Assembly: GCA_003342895.1 (NCBI GenBank)
Contig: PTFA01000028.1
Location: 2,997,830-3,061,829 of the forward strand
Direction of reading: 5' to 3'
DNA: 64,000 nt
Source of the DNA: Casuarius casuarius
Taxonomy: Eukaryota; Chordata; Aves; Casuariiformes; Casuariidae
Shown here: in pieces, positions 12,191-25,739 of the stretch
How the letters are laid out: each line of letters starts with the position of its first letter
Numbering within the stretch: the first letter of the stretch is position 1
Notes under the pieces: generated by a model
What the model was told of the DNA's origin: nothing
Databases searched by the model: none
The model's input: only the letters and a program-made list of their open reading frames with translations
Made by a program: the position numbers and the translations under genes

Positions 12191-15100
12191 TAGAATCAGT
12201 AACTCTCCCCAAGTAACTGTCCACTCACTTGAAGCATTTTCTGAAGACTTGCAAACTCCAACACATTCTGAGAACATGATGGACCATATTTTTCTTTTGC
12301 AACAGACAAGAAAAACAGTACTAGGAACTGTTCTTTAAAGATATTTCTGTACTGGAGGTAAAACTAAAAAGTTTATATACTTGACAACTTCGCCCACACC
12401 ATTTAGTTTGTAGTCCAACTCCGTTACATTTCCGCTTAACTTTTTTAGCTTTTCTACTCCCAGACATAATCAACAGCTCTGCCTTGCTCACTCTGTGAAT
12501 TTCAGAACAATTATATATCCAGTATTTAAATTCTTCTATCAATACTCAATAGAACTAGTATTTGTATTCTTAAAAACTTGATCTACAAAATACAGCTCCC
12601 TTTTTTATCACTCACTCTCTCTGTCCTTCCTCAACAATACATACTTCTCTGCATTTATCTTCCAGTCCTGTGAGATGTCACATTGCATCTCTGTGAATCC
12701 ACTTGTCATGAATATGGTGGTTTGATAAAACTGAAATATGCCTTGGTGTGCTCCCCAAATTCCTGGTGTCTGCCTGGAGATGTGTCAGCAAAGTGTTCTG
12801 CTATCTTCCTTCACTTTTCTCCTGTTAGGTTCAGTTTTCCCCCTTTACCATCTACTTTCAAGCTTTTTCCTGGATTGATATTTCTATTTCTCAATCATGT
12901 GAGGATTCCGTCAGCAGTTTCCCGCAAAGGTAGTGCAAGCCTTGGCCCTTCAGAATGCTTTTCACCAGAGGGATCCCATTTCTGCCCAGCATTTCTCCTT
13001 TAGCATACTGTCTGGTGGCTAAGGAAGCCAAAGCCCTTCTGTCAACACACTCTGCACAGCCAAGCATTCTCCTTCAGCCTGGGCCGTTATAATCTTTGGG
13101 ATCAAATTCAGAGCCTCTATTCTTAACCTTCCTGTGCTGAGCAGCCAACCAGTCACATGGTCCCGGTAAATCCATCAAAGTTCTTTCCTCCACCATCCTC
13201 CAGCTTCCCTCAACCTGGTTCTGGTGCTTTTATTTCAAATGAGCTGTCTTGCCTGCTCCCAGCGCTGCCTACACTTGCCATTCCTGCACTGTGCACGTGT
13301 GCAGGTACTTCCCGAGGTCCTCTTGGCTGCAGCTGTTGCCCCTACAGTCTCCTTGCCTGGCCAAGGGTCCTCGCTGCTTGGCTGTCAAAGTCAGTCTCTC
13401 ACACTTCACCTCGCTCTCAGGTGGGTCCCGTTTCCCCCTTGCAAGGCTGCTGCAGTCCCTTTCCAGTAAGCTCCTGCCAGTAATGGCTGTTCAAAACCTA
13501 ATTAATGAGGGTGAGCTTATTGCAAAACCAATAGCCCCAAAGTCACCTGTGGCTTGTGCTGGGGCTCAGGTGGCCCTGCAGTGGGGGCAGTGGTATGTCC
13601 GCTGGCTGGCTGGGCAGTCCATGCGCTATAAAGGTCTGTGGGGGGAGCAGAGTGGCTGCGGCCATGCGCACAGCACAGTGCCATGGCTGGGGGCACAGTC
13701 TGCTCCTGGAGGACAGGGGGAAGTTACACACTGTGTGCACTTTCCGATGGCTTGGTGCCTGGTGCTCTCCAGTGATTGGCACTTGCATACCTTCTGCCCA
13801 AAGACTTTAAAGTGCATTGCAAAGTTTTTCCAAAAATGGGGGATACTAGGATGCAAACTGGTGACATAATTTATGCCATGTGACCTGGTGAATTAAGAGC
13901 TGGATTAGAAATAAAACTGGTGAGCTTATTCTAGTCAGAAGCCTCCACTCATGTCTGAGTCTTAGAATATCTGCAGAGGTCCATTGGGTCTCCTAACTCT
14001 CCTGCAGATTGCAAAATATTATTAAACCTGTTTTATACTCCTGGCATGGATAGTTCAAATGATTTGCCCTGAGTCATTCAGCCAAAAATTTCCATCACTC
14101 GTAAGCTTTGTCAGACTAGACTCTGCCGCTTTCCAGGTTTCAAGTTGTTAAGTTACCTCTCTATTTTTTTATTGCTTGGTTTGCATGAGATGAGATATTT
14201 TTAAATATTGTTGCTGTGCCATTTCTTTGAGGTAATAGACTTTAAAATTACCAACTTTGTTCATTAGCTGGTTCAGTGCCCTTGGAGGAAGCCTGTCCAT
14301 TTCTTCAGTCATATAAAAAAGATGTATTTGTTCCAGACAGAAATTCAAGTTTTGGAACCTTTTACTTCAAAGCCATCTACAAAAGACATTTTGCTTCAGA
14401 TTTTTATTTTTAATAATGAACTCTTTCCATTGATGAGCTTTTGGCACAGCTCATTTTGAAACCTTGCTATTTGAAACAGCTTGCTGATGTTTTCTTAAAT
14501 TACATCCTCTTGTGGGTCCATAAAATCCTGAAGTTATTACAAATAAATAAATGGAGTTTCTCTTCATGATGTAAACCAGCTTTGAATGAAGTCATTGAGT
14601 GGAAGTTTGAGTTGGATTGCTTCTGAAAAGCTGCTCAGACCCAGGGCAAAGTTCTGCTTTTCCTCTCTGTGCTGCAGAAATTGGTGAGCGGCTGTTCTAA
14701 GTCAACTGAGTGGAGCAAACTCCCGTTGCTTAATGTCTTGTTTTAATTTCCAGTGGGAAACCAAGTATCAGAAAGTCCATACCCTCCACTCCCTTCTCTT
14801 TCCCTCACTTTTTCCAAGTAGGATCCTCCTGAGTGAGTTGTACAGTCAAGTGTTAGAGATGAGATCTGAGAGATTTTCCTTCTCTCTTGTGCTAGGCATC
14901 CTATCCCATCCAACAATGCGGGGGCCTCATTCCTTCCCAGGGTCAGCGGAGTCTGCACTACTATTCAGTGACCCATGCTTCTCTGAACTGGGTCACATCG
15001 ATCTTGGCACCAGCGTGATGAACAGTCTGCACACTGCAGGCCTCAGCTGCAGGGCTTCAGTCACCTGGGACACACGTCCCACCACTGCTATGAAATTCTG

Positions 15101-16880
15101 TGCAGTCTTCCCCTGGTTCCCTCCCACTTCCATCCCACTGTGGAGCAGTGTGCTTCCACAGATTTGTATAATTATCCTGGCTAACCCTTTGAGAGAAAAA
15201 TTAGACCTCCTCTGTCCCCCTGCAAAAGTCCAAATCCAAATATGCATTGCCTCAACAAAGCTTTACTCCAGTGCTCTGTTAGGAAAAAGGCAAAAAATTT
15301 TGTTGAATGTTTGTGGATTCATGAAATTTTCTTAGTCTTAGCAGAAAATACGCATTTCTTTCACTACTGTTTGGGTCAGGGTTCTTTATATTTAGAGTTT
15401 ATACCTTCCAGATTTACTACAGTTTTCACAAATACCCACCCAAACAAATAACAGTGATTTCATTACTCAAACTAGCAAACAAAATATTCACAGCTTGTTT
15501 TCTGAAATTATTTCACTAGCTCTACTTATAACTAAGCAATGGAACCAATAAGCTCAGCCTTCAACCTTATTAGTCTATCTCATAATACAGTACTGTAATG
15601 GTTTAGGATAACGTGTTCTCACTTCTCCTGACAGAGGGCCAGACTCTGATACTGTAGTTGCATGTTACCTTTTAAATGACCTTGTTATGTGAAAAGTCTT
15701 GTCAAAACACTGGGACTATTTGTGGAGTGAGGTACTACCTAAACTCTCGACTAAAATAACCTTCACTGAAACCAAGTCACTGATGAGAAAAACACAGACA
15801 AGGTTGCAGGACTTTTGAAAGATTAAATGCAAGCCTTTGCTTGAATTTTTCAGTATGTGGAAACCAAGATATGTATGTCATTTAATGCTGTGTTTGAGAC
15901 CTATGTGCCATTTGTTCTTTCTTGTGTGAGATATTTTAGTCACTGGTTTATGAGCTGGCTGCCAGAGAGCTGTAAGAGGAAGGCCTACCCTGTACCCCAA
16001 AGGGCTAAGTGGTGTTTCTATGGGCCTTGGCCCTCTGTCCACAGGCAAAGGGTGGCGCTGGTCAGAGAGCGATGCTTTATTTCTACCTCTCTCTCCCCTT
16101 CCCTTGAAAATTCTGGGCTACCTATGGAGAGCTGAAAATGAAAATATTTGCAGATAAAATCCAAATGATCTATACCCAGAAGTGCTGTTGCTGCACCTGT
16201 GGGATGTGGTGGATGTTGGGCATTTGGGCTGGCCTCTTTTGCTGCTCCCAGACATCACGCCACCCACTGAGGCTGGGTGGCACCAGCATCCCACTCCTTG
16301 GGGGTGGAGAGGGGCAAGGGATTAGGTCAGTCAGATGGCAGTTCATTTTGGCAGATCAGATGTAGTTGTAGAGAGAGGCCAACTCGGAGAGGAGAATGAG
16401 TGCGTAAGGCTTCTAGCTACAGCTTCTGTGAAACACTGTGGCAGCATCTCAGTGTGGCAATATTTCAATTTGCAGACATTAGGGAGTGGGGTGGGGTATG
16501 GAAAAAGCTTGTTGAAAAACTGAAACTGTTCACAGAAAGCTGATACTTAAACAAATAATTCATTTAGCTACAAACCAATTTTCTGTCAATAAACAGTTTC
16601 AAAAAATTCCTGATCTTCACTAGTAGAGGCTGCAACCCATACTGAGCTTTTTTATTACCCCAAGTACCTCTGAACCAGTTAACCCTGCTGTTTTCTCTTC
16701 CTCCACATAAGGTAGAGATTTGTTCATCTCGTGGGATGCTCAGTCAGCCCTTGGCTCCCCACACTGACAGCCAAGTTATAGTTTCAGCTCCACAAAACAG
16801 TGTTTATGTAAGAGCCAGAGAGAAAAAGCACCTATGAACAAAGAAAAATAATTATATTTGTTTGTGTTATAGAAGTCCTC
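12191..16880. other. Non-coding DNA, no gene seen
   Basis: Mixed-composition sequence with a somewhat GC-richer part at 13.0-13.8 kb. Two plus-strand frames of about 200 codons (13,249-13,869 and 14,733-15,335) are the longest here. Neither shows a domain, a sensible start context or exon boundaries, and both overlap long frames on the other strand. A phrase near 15,640-15,655 ('gggccagactctgata') resembles an ancient sauropsid repeat but is too short to call. Confidence 0.5.
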
Positions 16881-16889
16881 ATCAGTCCC

Positions 16890-16985
16890 AGTCACACTTG
16901 GGCCCCAATATGTAGCACAGAGTAAAATCATGGTTTCAGCCCGAAACTGCTTGCAATCTAATTAAGACAAGATGTAACCCGCTCA
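16890..16985. repeat. Possible ancient amniote SINE-like relic
   Basis: The phrase 'aaactgcttgcaatctaatt' (about 16,944-16,963) resembles the 'aaggagcttacaatctaa' word found near the end of old MIR/CORE-SINE-like elements. Only this part is recognisable, so family and limits are uncertain. Confidence 0.3.
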
Positions 16986-19900
16986 TCTAACAAACAGTTC
17001 AGAAGGAGATCGAGGATGGGGGAAGCAGCCTCTTCTTCAAAGAAGGAGAAAGAAAGGATGGATTGTCATTAGCCGCTATTTCCAGCATTTGAGTCTCGAA
17101 AAAACTCACGGAATATCGTGAAAACAAAATATTCTGAGGCTTATAATAAACCTTGAGAGCTAGTAAAATTGCATATTACTTGACATTTTCATTATTTTCT
17201 TTCACATGGACATTTCATGTTTGTGCCCTTAACTGAAAGATGAGTTAGCATGATTTCTATAGACTTATATATTCAGAGTCCCCTATTTACTGTGATTATC
17301 TACCCATGGAATTTGCTGCAGAGCAAGGTTTTGGGAAGCTGTCATATTTTTTAAGAAAGCCTTGAAAACTTGTATCATGTGTACATTCATGACAGATTGA
17401 CTCCCTGAGCTTGTAAAACACAGCACCATGAAGAAACAGGTCAGAGGTAGGAATCAGCCTCCTTCATCAGAATGAGTGGCTCAATTTTAAAACTAGCGAA
17501 AATCATTCTTATTTCAGCATTAACTATTTATCCATGGATTGTCTTTTTGTAAATACTCAGGTAATGTGCCTATCTCAAAATCTTAGCAACAACCTGTATC
17601 CTTGCAACATGCCAGTTCCTGCTGTCTTTTTAAGTAAGTGCCAGAGCTTCCAGATTCTGGGAGGAGCTACTGCACATGTGGTATTATTCATTTTCATGTT
17701 TAATTCACCTAAGCCGCAAATTTTAATTGAAAGGAAGCACTGCAGAATTTTAGCCTGATCCTTTAACAATTGTAGGGACCACTTCATAGGATTACAAGTG
17801 TACAGGAAGTTGTCAATCAGAATTATGGTTAACTCTTTAGTGTCTCACAGAAATATGGTCAAGGGGGTGAAACACTGCTCTACAAATGTTTTATGATGTC
17901 CCTATTTAATATTGATCCACTGACATGCTCAGTAGATTATGGTAGTACTGAGAGAGTCACGATTTTGTTCAGAGGAGTTCTACTAAAATAACCTTTTTTT
18001 ACTCTTTGAAAAGTTTCAGAGCGATTACTGGGGAAAAGACAAAACAAAGTAAATTCTTGAGCATCACACAGTCAGTAATTGTTGGTGCAGAAAGAGGGGA
18101 GGAGAAAAACAAAAAAGTTGATTATTTTGCAAGTTCTTTCATGAAAAGTTCCACCTTGTAAGGAACATGCTGAACTTTCCAATGCTTTGCATAAGACTTG
18201 AAAATGTGTAAATATGTAAATTAAGAAAGAAGAAAGTATTTACACAACTTTGCAATTACTACAGGCATGTGCTCTGGTATTTAATTAGCATTTAGCATTG
18301 TTACATCTAGCCGTAGTTAGATTACAGATCAGTCATTGTAAAGTACTGTTATCACTAAATTATAGCTCAGTCAGTCTAGGCTGAGAGTGACAGTCTCCAA
18401 CTTTAATGATTCCAGCATTATATCTAAAATTGAAGAGTTCTAACTACTCATAAAAACTATAGTCTGATCTGGTCCAATTCTTCAAAAACTGTAAGCCTTC
18501 AAAAACAGGACTGGTTTAATATTCAATAGGAAGGGATCTTCACGATGCTGATTAAGATAAACTGTGGGTCAGACAAGTTATGAACATGAAACACAAACTA
18601 CTTGTGACCATTTAACTCCTTGGAACAGACTGTCCCAAAACTAGGATGTTAACTCAATTTCTCTGTTAAACCAATTAGACCTTGCCTATATGCAGTTTTT
18701 CAAATATTTATACATAAATATGACATATTTCTTCACTTCCTGCCCTGAATTTATGTAGTGCTGCATGTTATTAAAAAAGCTGCCACATTCCACCTCGCTG
18801 TTGGCTGTATTTCAGAAGTAACTGAAGTAGTCGTTGAAGTGCACAAACAGTACCGAATCCACAAAATTTATTTGCACAACTATTTCAAGATATAGCTCTA
18901 TTCCAGTGGAAAAGAATACTTGCATAACAACTTCACATGAATAAAAATGTGTGGACTGAGAAACATAGCATATGAAAGAAAGCTGAAATGAAGACTGTAC
19001 AGATTGTAAGGCATTGCTGTATGCTTCTAAGTAATTATTTAATACTTTGTGAAAATGTTTTTCAAATAAGGAAGATTTCATTTTCAGCTCCTCACTTCAC
19101 TGCAGTCAAAGAGTATTAATTGTGAATAAGGGAAACTCACACTATGGAAGAGTATTGCACAAAATCCTGCTTCCCAAGGCAGTTGAAATATACCCTGCAT
19201 TTGGCTATAGACTTAGCTTTAAGCCTTCTTGCCTCTTAATTTACATTTAATATCTTTGCTCTTTAGGATAATAGTATCATTCTACTTCAGCAAGAGTATA
19301 AAATGATAACATATGGCTATGGTGACTGCCCTTTACTGTGCTGTGAATCTGCTGTTCTCTATATTTATTTAGATCTTTACGTCCTTGTCAAATTCCAGTG
19401 ACATGTTTCTCAAGCAGCTCACTAGGAGTAACAAGTTTGCAATGCTAGCATTAAAGGAATGCAGCTCCTCCTATGTGCTGCTGATAGAAACTATATGAGT
19501 AAAACATGAGCTAGTGATTTAAAATGTTTTGAAAATTTGCAATCAAGGACAATCTGAAGACCTTAGGCTGCTACAGTAATACTGTCTGCTATAGTAGTAT
19601 TTCCTGTGGTAAAATAGTCTCTTTTTCTAGTGTGCAATTTAATAGAGTAACAGAGGGTCTGAACACTAAAGAAATGGTAAGCCCTGAACCACGTTTACTG
19701 GGCTCTCATAATTAAATAGGAAATTTTTGGAAAGGATTTTTTAAAATAGTTTTTCAGATATTAAGATTCCCCTCCTTTGTTGCCAGCAGATTCAGACCTT
19801 TCCTTTAGCCTGATCAGAGAATTTGCATGCTTTTTATGAAGATAGGATTTTTTCCAAGTGTTGACTGTAATTTATTTGTTGCTTGGAGGAGCAAAGAAGA

Positions 19901-21690
19901 GATGTAGAGCTCTCTTTTAAGTGAAGGGCAAATTTTTCTTCTTCTCTGCAAAGGTTCCTCCAGATAAAGTCACTATCTTTAAAACTTGTCTACAGGCTGA
20001 TTGAAAGCTACAGTAAAGCACTAATGAGGAAGCACATGAGGAATATGAGGAAATGTCTTTGTTGTATCATGAATAGTTTGTGTGCTTTATAAATATGGGT
20101 AATGTAAACAGGACCCTTTTTACATGTGTCACTGCAAGGAAACCAGGACTATCATGAAAGGTGCTAGTTTAATGGGTCTGGCACACAGCCAATAAAAAGG
20201 CTACAAGGTCAGACCCTTTCCAAAGGCTCAGAGCGCGAGCTGGTGCTGGAGGAGAGGTAGCCCTTACACACAGTGGCGTAAAACAGATTCTTCCACCAGC
20301 TACTCTGATTTATAGGAGCTGGGACAGTGCAAACTAGCCTCAAGACCAAGAGAATACAAAACAAGCTTTAGGTCACTAGTGTCCCTGGCTCTGCGGTCAT
20401 GCATTCTGCTCACTTCCCTTCTCAAGCCTCTATCTTTTCATTTAAACATTAAAGGTCCAGGCCCCTGGACCACCTCAGACTTTCTTATTTAGAGGTAGTG
20501 GTCTGCTTTCTTAGCCACTGACAGGTTATCAGTACACTGGTTTCGCACATTTTGTTTATTGGATCCTCTAAAGACAATCAATCAGGAAGATCAGTGTCTC
20601 TTTTATGCAGATAATGGTACACCAAAGAAAGCATTATTGAAATGTATTAATCCATACACATTAGTCCCAAATGTTGCGGTCTATCAGTATGAGCTGCCCA
20701 TCAGTGGGCATACAGAAAGGAGAGAGACACCTGCAGTTTTCTACTGTAATACAAGGAAATATATACAGACGAACCCTATACAACAAGAAAAGGAAAACTT
20801 GCAAATCCTTCCTTGAAAAAGTGTAATTTTTACTTATGATGTGGATATCAATGATATAAAGAAAAACACTCAAATCTTGTAGACAAGGGCTCATTACCTT
20901 TTAACAAAACAGGACCATGCTGCATCCAGTTCAGAAAAACACTTATTATATATCTGTTCAAATGCCACTGATAACGGCAGAGGGATGTCCTTCAGCACCC
21001 TGTCTGAGTGCTGATGGTGCCCTAAGACGGGATCACAGGCAGAATTGCCTTTGGACTTCCTACACTGAAGATTTCAAAGCAGAAGGGAGCCAGGCTCCAG
21101 GCCTAACAGTCGCACTCCCTCTTTAAGAAGATAAAAGCAGCAGAGGAGAGTTACAGTACAACCACAGCATCCCAGTTGTTAAACAGTACTTGAATGCAAT
21201 GTGTTTCTGGTTAGTTTAAGGAAGGATAAACAAGATTTAATAGCTGGCAATGAACACTTTTTTTTTCTTCCCCTATAAATGATATTTGGATTCATTCAGA
21301 TTCATGTAGCTTCCCCTCACGTAAGACTCCATTCCATTTCCTAATTTTACATCTTCCTTATTTTCTAAAACATGAGTTGTTGAGCTAATGAATTAGAACA
21401 CTCTGAGGTTTGGTTTTGGCTCTGCATGCATCTGTGCTCTTTTACTAACATAATTCAATGTGACAAGTTTATTGTCCTAACAAACACTAGCACCTATTGT
21501 AGAACTATAATAAAAAAAAGAAAGATTGCTTTAAGCAGCCCATATTCTCCAGAGAAGACCACATGCTACCTATTGACATTTTGTTTTGCTCAAATATGTG
21601 AGTCTCTAGGCAAAATGGGCTAGATTTGATTTTAAGGATCAGCTTCTGCATTGAGCTGAACCAGACAGTGGTCATTCTTCTTATTCGTTT
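16986..21690. other. AT-rich non-coding DNA, no gene seen
   Basis: No supported gene and no recognisable repeat. An 85-codon plus-strand frame (20,559-20,816) has an unremarkable protein-like composition but no family resemblance, and it is overlapped by an antisense frame. Confidence 0.55.
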
Positions 21691-21699
21691 TCAGTTGAT

Positions 21700-21800
21700 A
21701 CTCGTGAGCCTAAGCTCAGGACTCTACCTGTGCAAGGCACATTAAACAGTGGGAATGCAACCCCTGCCCCAAGGAGCTTACAGCAGCAAAAGACAAGTGT
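21700..21800. repeat. Possible ancient amniote SINE-like relic
   Basis: The phrase 'tgccccaaggagcttacagc' (about 21,765-21,784) follows 'tgtgcaaggcacattaaa'. Together they resemble the 3' part of old MIR/CORE-SINE elements. The match is short and diverged. Confidence 0.35.
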
Positions 21801-24230
21801 GCAAAGGTAAGTCAGATAAAAAGGAAAACTCAGCACTTTGCAGAAAACAAAGCCAAACGCTGCCTTTGATAAATCAATGTTCAAAAAGCCAATGCAAATG
21901 AGGGGTTGAGTTCTACATAAGAGTTAACTTAGATGTTTCTACACAAAATCAGTCATGCTCAGTACAAGGCTGCCACTCCAGATGAATGCCTGTCCAAAAA
22001 AAACCTGTGCCTCCCCCAAATCTACTGCTAAGTAAATAAAATAGAACGACTCCAAAATAAAATGTGAAACATTGTGTTTTCCAAGGCTCACAAAACAAGA
22101 TTTTAATGACACATATGGTCTTTATTCGACCCATAACGGTTCTTTTGCTATATAGTGGCAAGAAATCTATTCAGTAGATAGATTTTAACTTACTGATGGA
22201 ATAACATCAGCATGTACCCCATTCTATTGCTTATGAAACAATGAAGCCTTCTCTCCTAGTATCTCTTTGAAAGGCCACTGTTTAAATTGATATTCTTATC
22301 AATAGCAGGTCTTGGAATATTTTACCAGTAGAAGAATGACAGAACATGGCCACACGCTTAGGCAGAAACTAAACAGGTGTCACACCGTTCCACTTCTTGC
22401 CTTAAAAGAAGTTGATACTTTTGTAGAGAAATGCTACTCCATTATGGGGCCAGCTCAGCATGGGTAAAAATGGCAGAAGCCTTCCTTTGGAAAGAAAGTA
22501 ACCTCTGCTAACCTGTCCATCTTAATCCTGCCAGAGCCCTGGAAAGCCAGGTTTCCTGCTGCAGTTGTTGCAATGGGGTATTTGGCATGGGCAGAGGGTG
22601 GTGAAGAGCTCCTCACAAATGCAGAAGTCTTCACATTCCCCCTTCCTTGCTCCCTTCCCTCCTCTCTTCACTCAAGCAGTGGCAGAAGCAGCAAAGCAAG
22701 GGCACCAGGGCTTTCTTTCCTTGACTCTCTTTATTCACTGCCTCACTCTTTTTGTGGCAGAAGCAACCTGTCCCCAAATAGGTCCAACTCTTCATCTTTG
22801 GGCAGCAAATTCAATTTTGCCTGCACTATTGAGAAGCCTTGGGCTATCTTTCACTAGTTAACTTGGGGAAAAGCTAGATGGGGAGAGAAAAATGGTCTCT
22901 TTTCTTTCAAATCAGTCATTTCCATGCAGCTGAGTGTTTAAGAAACTGGCTAAGAGTAACTTATTAAGTCCATCTTAAGGACTTTCTTAAAATCCTGTTG
23001 ATTCCTACCTCTGTGAAGCAGCTTTAGGTGTCGTTAAACAGCAGAGGTATGGTCTCTTCTTACAATACCAGGGCCTATTTTTTATATTTACTAGCGTCAG
23101 GCTTGTGGTTTTTTGTGGTCATCAACATCCTAGCAGACTGCATTAAGCACTGGAGGAATCAATCTGATGTTAATTTGAGTTTTTATGATACTTCATTTAA
23201 ATGATTATACACATACAGCAGGCATCTGTTCTGAGCATCTTTGGCACAATTCAGAAAAACTGTACTTTATCCAGCATTCATCCCTGATTTGAATTAATTA
23301 TTACTTGGGGAGGAGGCAGGAACAGACACAGGTATATATAGTGTGTGTGTTACATGTGGGGTTTTTTTCTTCATGTTGAGAAGGGAGTGGTGGGGATGCA
23401 ATTTTAAAAGCTTTCTACCTAGCCTGCTCCTTCTGCCCCAGTCTAGATAAGAGGCTGCATAGCCACAGCTGCTTGACACAGTGAGATAACGTGTAATCCT
23501 CCTCATAGGAGGCAAACCTCCTTCTCCCCAGCAAATCTGCACCATGCCACACTCCACTCCACCAGGTGTGTACTCCATGCTCAGCCCCAGGTCCCAGAGG
23601 AGGCACAGTCCATGCCTCAGGCATGCAAGTGAGGGGGACCCAAGAGCTGGCAGGAAGGAGCCAGTGGCTAATCACATTTTTCAGCAGGGATACAATTTGG
23701 CAGATCTTCACATAATGCTGAAATCCCTGATTATGCTTCAGAGGACAAGGGATGTCAAATCCTGTTCTTCATTACAGTGGAACAAAGCTGACCAGCATGA
23801 TGCACAGCTTATATAGAACAGAATTTAGCTCACTGCATGTAAAAGTAGAAAAAAAGAGGAACTGTTCACATTTTGTTCTAATATATTTTGCTACTAGTCC
23901 TAGAAAAGGAAAGTCAGGTATAAAATGTGAGATGTTCATTATAATTATCAATTACTAAGAGAACACTCTACTTTTTGCTAATAAAATGTTTTATCTATAA
24001 GACACTTTGCATCTGAGTAGATCCATGTATACGCCTTCATTTCCAGACATAGAGTACAGAGAGGAATTGTCTTTTCCTTTTTTCACATGCAGCAATTTCC
24101 CAAGTGGAAGTTTACTATTGGGACTTACAGCTAACATATTGGAATGTATTAAGAGAGTTTAAGGCTTTCATTTATCTTCATTAAAGCCAGTTTGAGTTTG
24201 AAAGCTGACATGAGGATAATATTTTATATT
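21801..24230. other. Non-coding DNA, no gene seen
   Basis: No supported gene. A short (TA)n(TG)n tract occurs at about 23,333-23,351. Overlapping frames near 22.57-22.86 kb and 23.3-23.8 kb appear in several phases and on both strands, as expected for chance frames. Confidence 0.5.
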
Positions 24231-24234
24231 GGGA

Positions 24235-24400
24235 GTGAAAAGACAGAGGTTTCACCCCAGGTCTTCCATTGACTTAGGCTATGATTTCAGACAAATCACA
24301 TCAGTTTGGGCTATGAAAAGTGAGGTAAATAGCACATATCTTTTCTCTGCAAAGTAGCCTGAGCTCCCTTCATGGAAAACTCTATGAAAGAATAAGCTAC
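24235..24400 (+). repeat. MIR/CORE-SINE-like relic
   Basis: The plus strand has an order of words like a diverged MIR: 'ggtcttccattgacttaggc' (about 24,261-24,280), then 'acaaatcacatcagttt' and a 'gtgaggtaaatag' stretch. These correspond to the MIR phrases around the non-genic 'losing bases, keeping CORE' part ('ccactgacttgctgtgtgacc', 'gcaagtcactt', 'taaaatggg'). Limits are approximate. Confidence 0.45.
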
Positions 24401-25584
24401 CATTATAAGTGAATTGAGATGAAGTGATTCTATTGCCTAACAATTCAAAATATGAGTAGATAAGCCTACATATACCTAATCTGTGCTGCATATTTTATAA
24501 ACTGGGAGACAATGTTCAGCTCTTACAAAACCGTGGAGTTTCTTGTAAAAAAAACATACTACCATTTATAATAAAGTAAATACTTTTCAAAAACATACAG
24601 AAATAAGTACAGTAATGTAAGCTTCCATGTCACCCACTTCTTGGGAAATCACGTCTTTCCTATATATTAAACAATAAATTGCATATCCTCACAGTCTCAT
24701 GCAAATAAGTAGAACATTGTGGTGTTATCCTAACAGAGTAACCTGACGAGTAGGAATGTTATCCTCTGCAACTGCACCTTTCCCCCTTTGCACTCTGCCA
24801 CTCAGAGCACCTCAGAGCGCCAAGGTTGGATGGGGAAGGAGCTAGGGAAAATAATACAATTCTGACCCCTTCAAATCGCAGCTGATCTGCAGGTGAAAGC
24901 AGCAAAGTTAGTGCTGCTGAAAGCAACAGCTGAGAGCATGAATTTCCACTGCAGCCTCCATCAGGTAGAAAGCAGAGCAGGACCGAGAGATCAGCACCAT
25001 GGCTTGCAGTCATGCTGGGCTGCCGTGGGGTTGCAGTGGACATGGAGGACAGTGTGGACAGGAGGGCTGTGGCTGAGCAGGAAGCTATATTTACACCTGA
25101 TGCCCAGCTCTCTAATTCTGTATTAGGTCCTGGGCTAAATGGAAAGAATGCACAGCTCTTCATTTGGCTTACAAATAGACAGTGGACAGATGCAGATGGG
25201 AGCAGGCACCCAACAAAGACAGTAAAAATTATCCCCAATTTCCTTTTTTTTTTCCTTTTACAGAAAGAGTGTCTTTTATGAAAGAGAGCAACAGCATATT
25301 ACATTATTGCTCTTCCAATGCTGTGCCTAATAGCACCGTGGTGTCTGGCATGACCACTGCAGGATCCTGTTGTCATTCCTGCTGCTGCCTCCTTGGCTAC
25401 AGATTTCACCATTCCAACTCCCCTGTTGGTGCTCAACAAATAACATATTTGTTATGTCTCATGGGAAACCTCAAGCAAGACAAGGCTGGAGTAAAGGGGT
25501 CTGGAAATGGCCTGAAATAAAAGGGATGTCAATTTTCTTCACATCTATATCTCCAGTTGGAAGGATGCTGTTGGAAAAGACACC
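24401..25584. other. Non-coding DNA, no gene seen
   Basis: The part at 24.8-25.2 kb is slightly GC-richer and carries overlapping frames on both strands (up to 159 codons on the minus strand). None has a recognisable family or exon structure. Confidence 0.45.
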
Positions 25585-25705
25585 TCCCGGTGTCTCAGAA
25601 ACTCATTGTCTCCATTTTCTCATCTTAAAAAGGACATAATGATACAGCATTTGTCAAATGCTATTAGATCTACTGATGAAAAATGCTATATGGGAGATAG
25701 GTATT
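25585..25705 (+). repeat. MIR/CORE-SINE-like relic
   Basis: The plus strand reads 'gtgtctcagaaactcattg', then 'ctccattttctcatctta' and an 'aaatgctatatgggagatag' end. This matches the order of the MIR 3' phrases 'cctcagtttcctcatctgtaaaa' and 'agtgctatataaatg'. It is a fossil SINE with no coding role. Confidence 0.5.
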
Positions 25706-25707
25706 TT

Positions 25708-25731
25708 TGTTGTTGCTGCTACTGCTGCTGT
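25708..25731. repeat. Short TTG/CTG triplet run
   Basis: An imperfect run of TTG, CTG and CTA triplets directly follows the MIR-like relic. It is consistent with a microsatellite seeded at the SINE tail. Confidence 0.6.
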
Positions 25732-25739
25732 TTGAGTGT

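Noticed and set aside
13249..13869. 206-codon plus-strand frame
   Set aside because: No recognisable domain, overlapped by several frames in other phases and on the other strand, and no promoter or exon signals.
14733..15335. 200-codon plus-strand frame
   Set aside because: Composition follows the local pyrimidine-rich DNA, antisense frames overlap it, and no family resemblance is visible.
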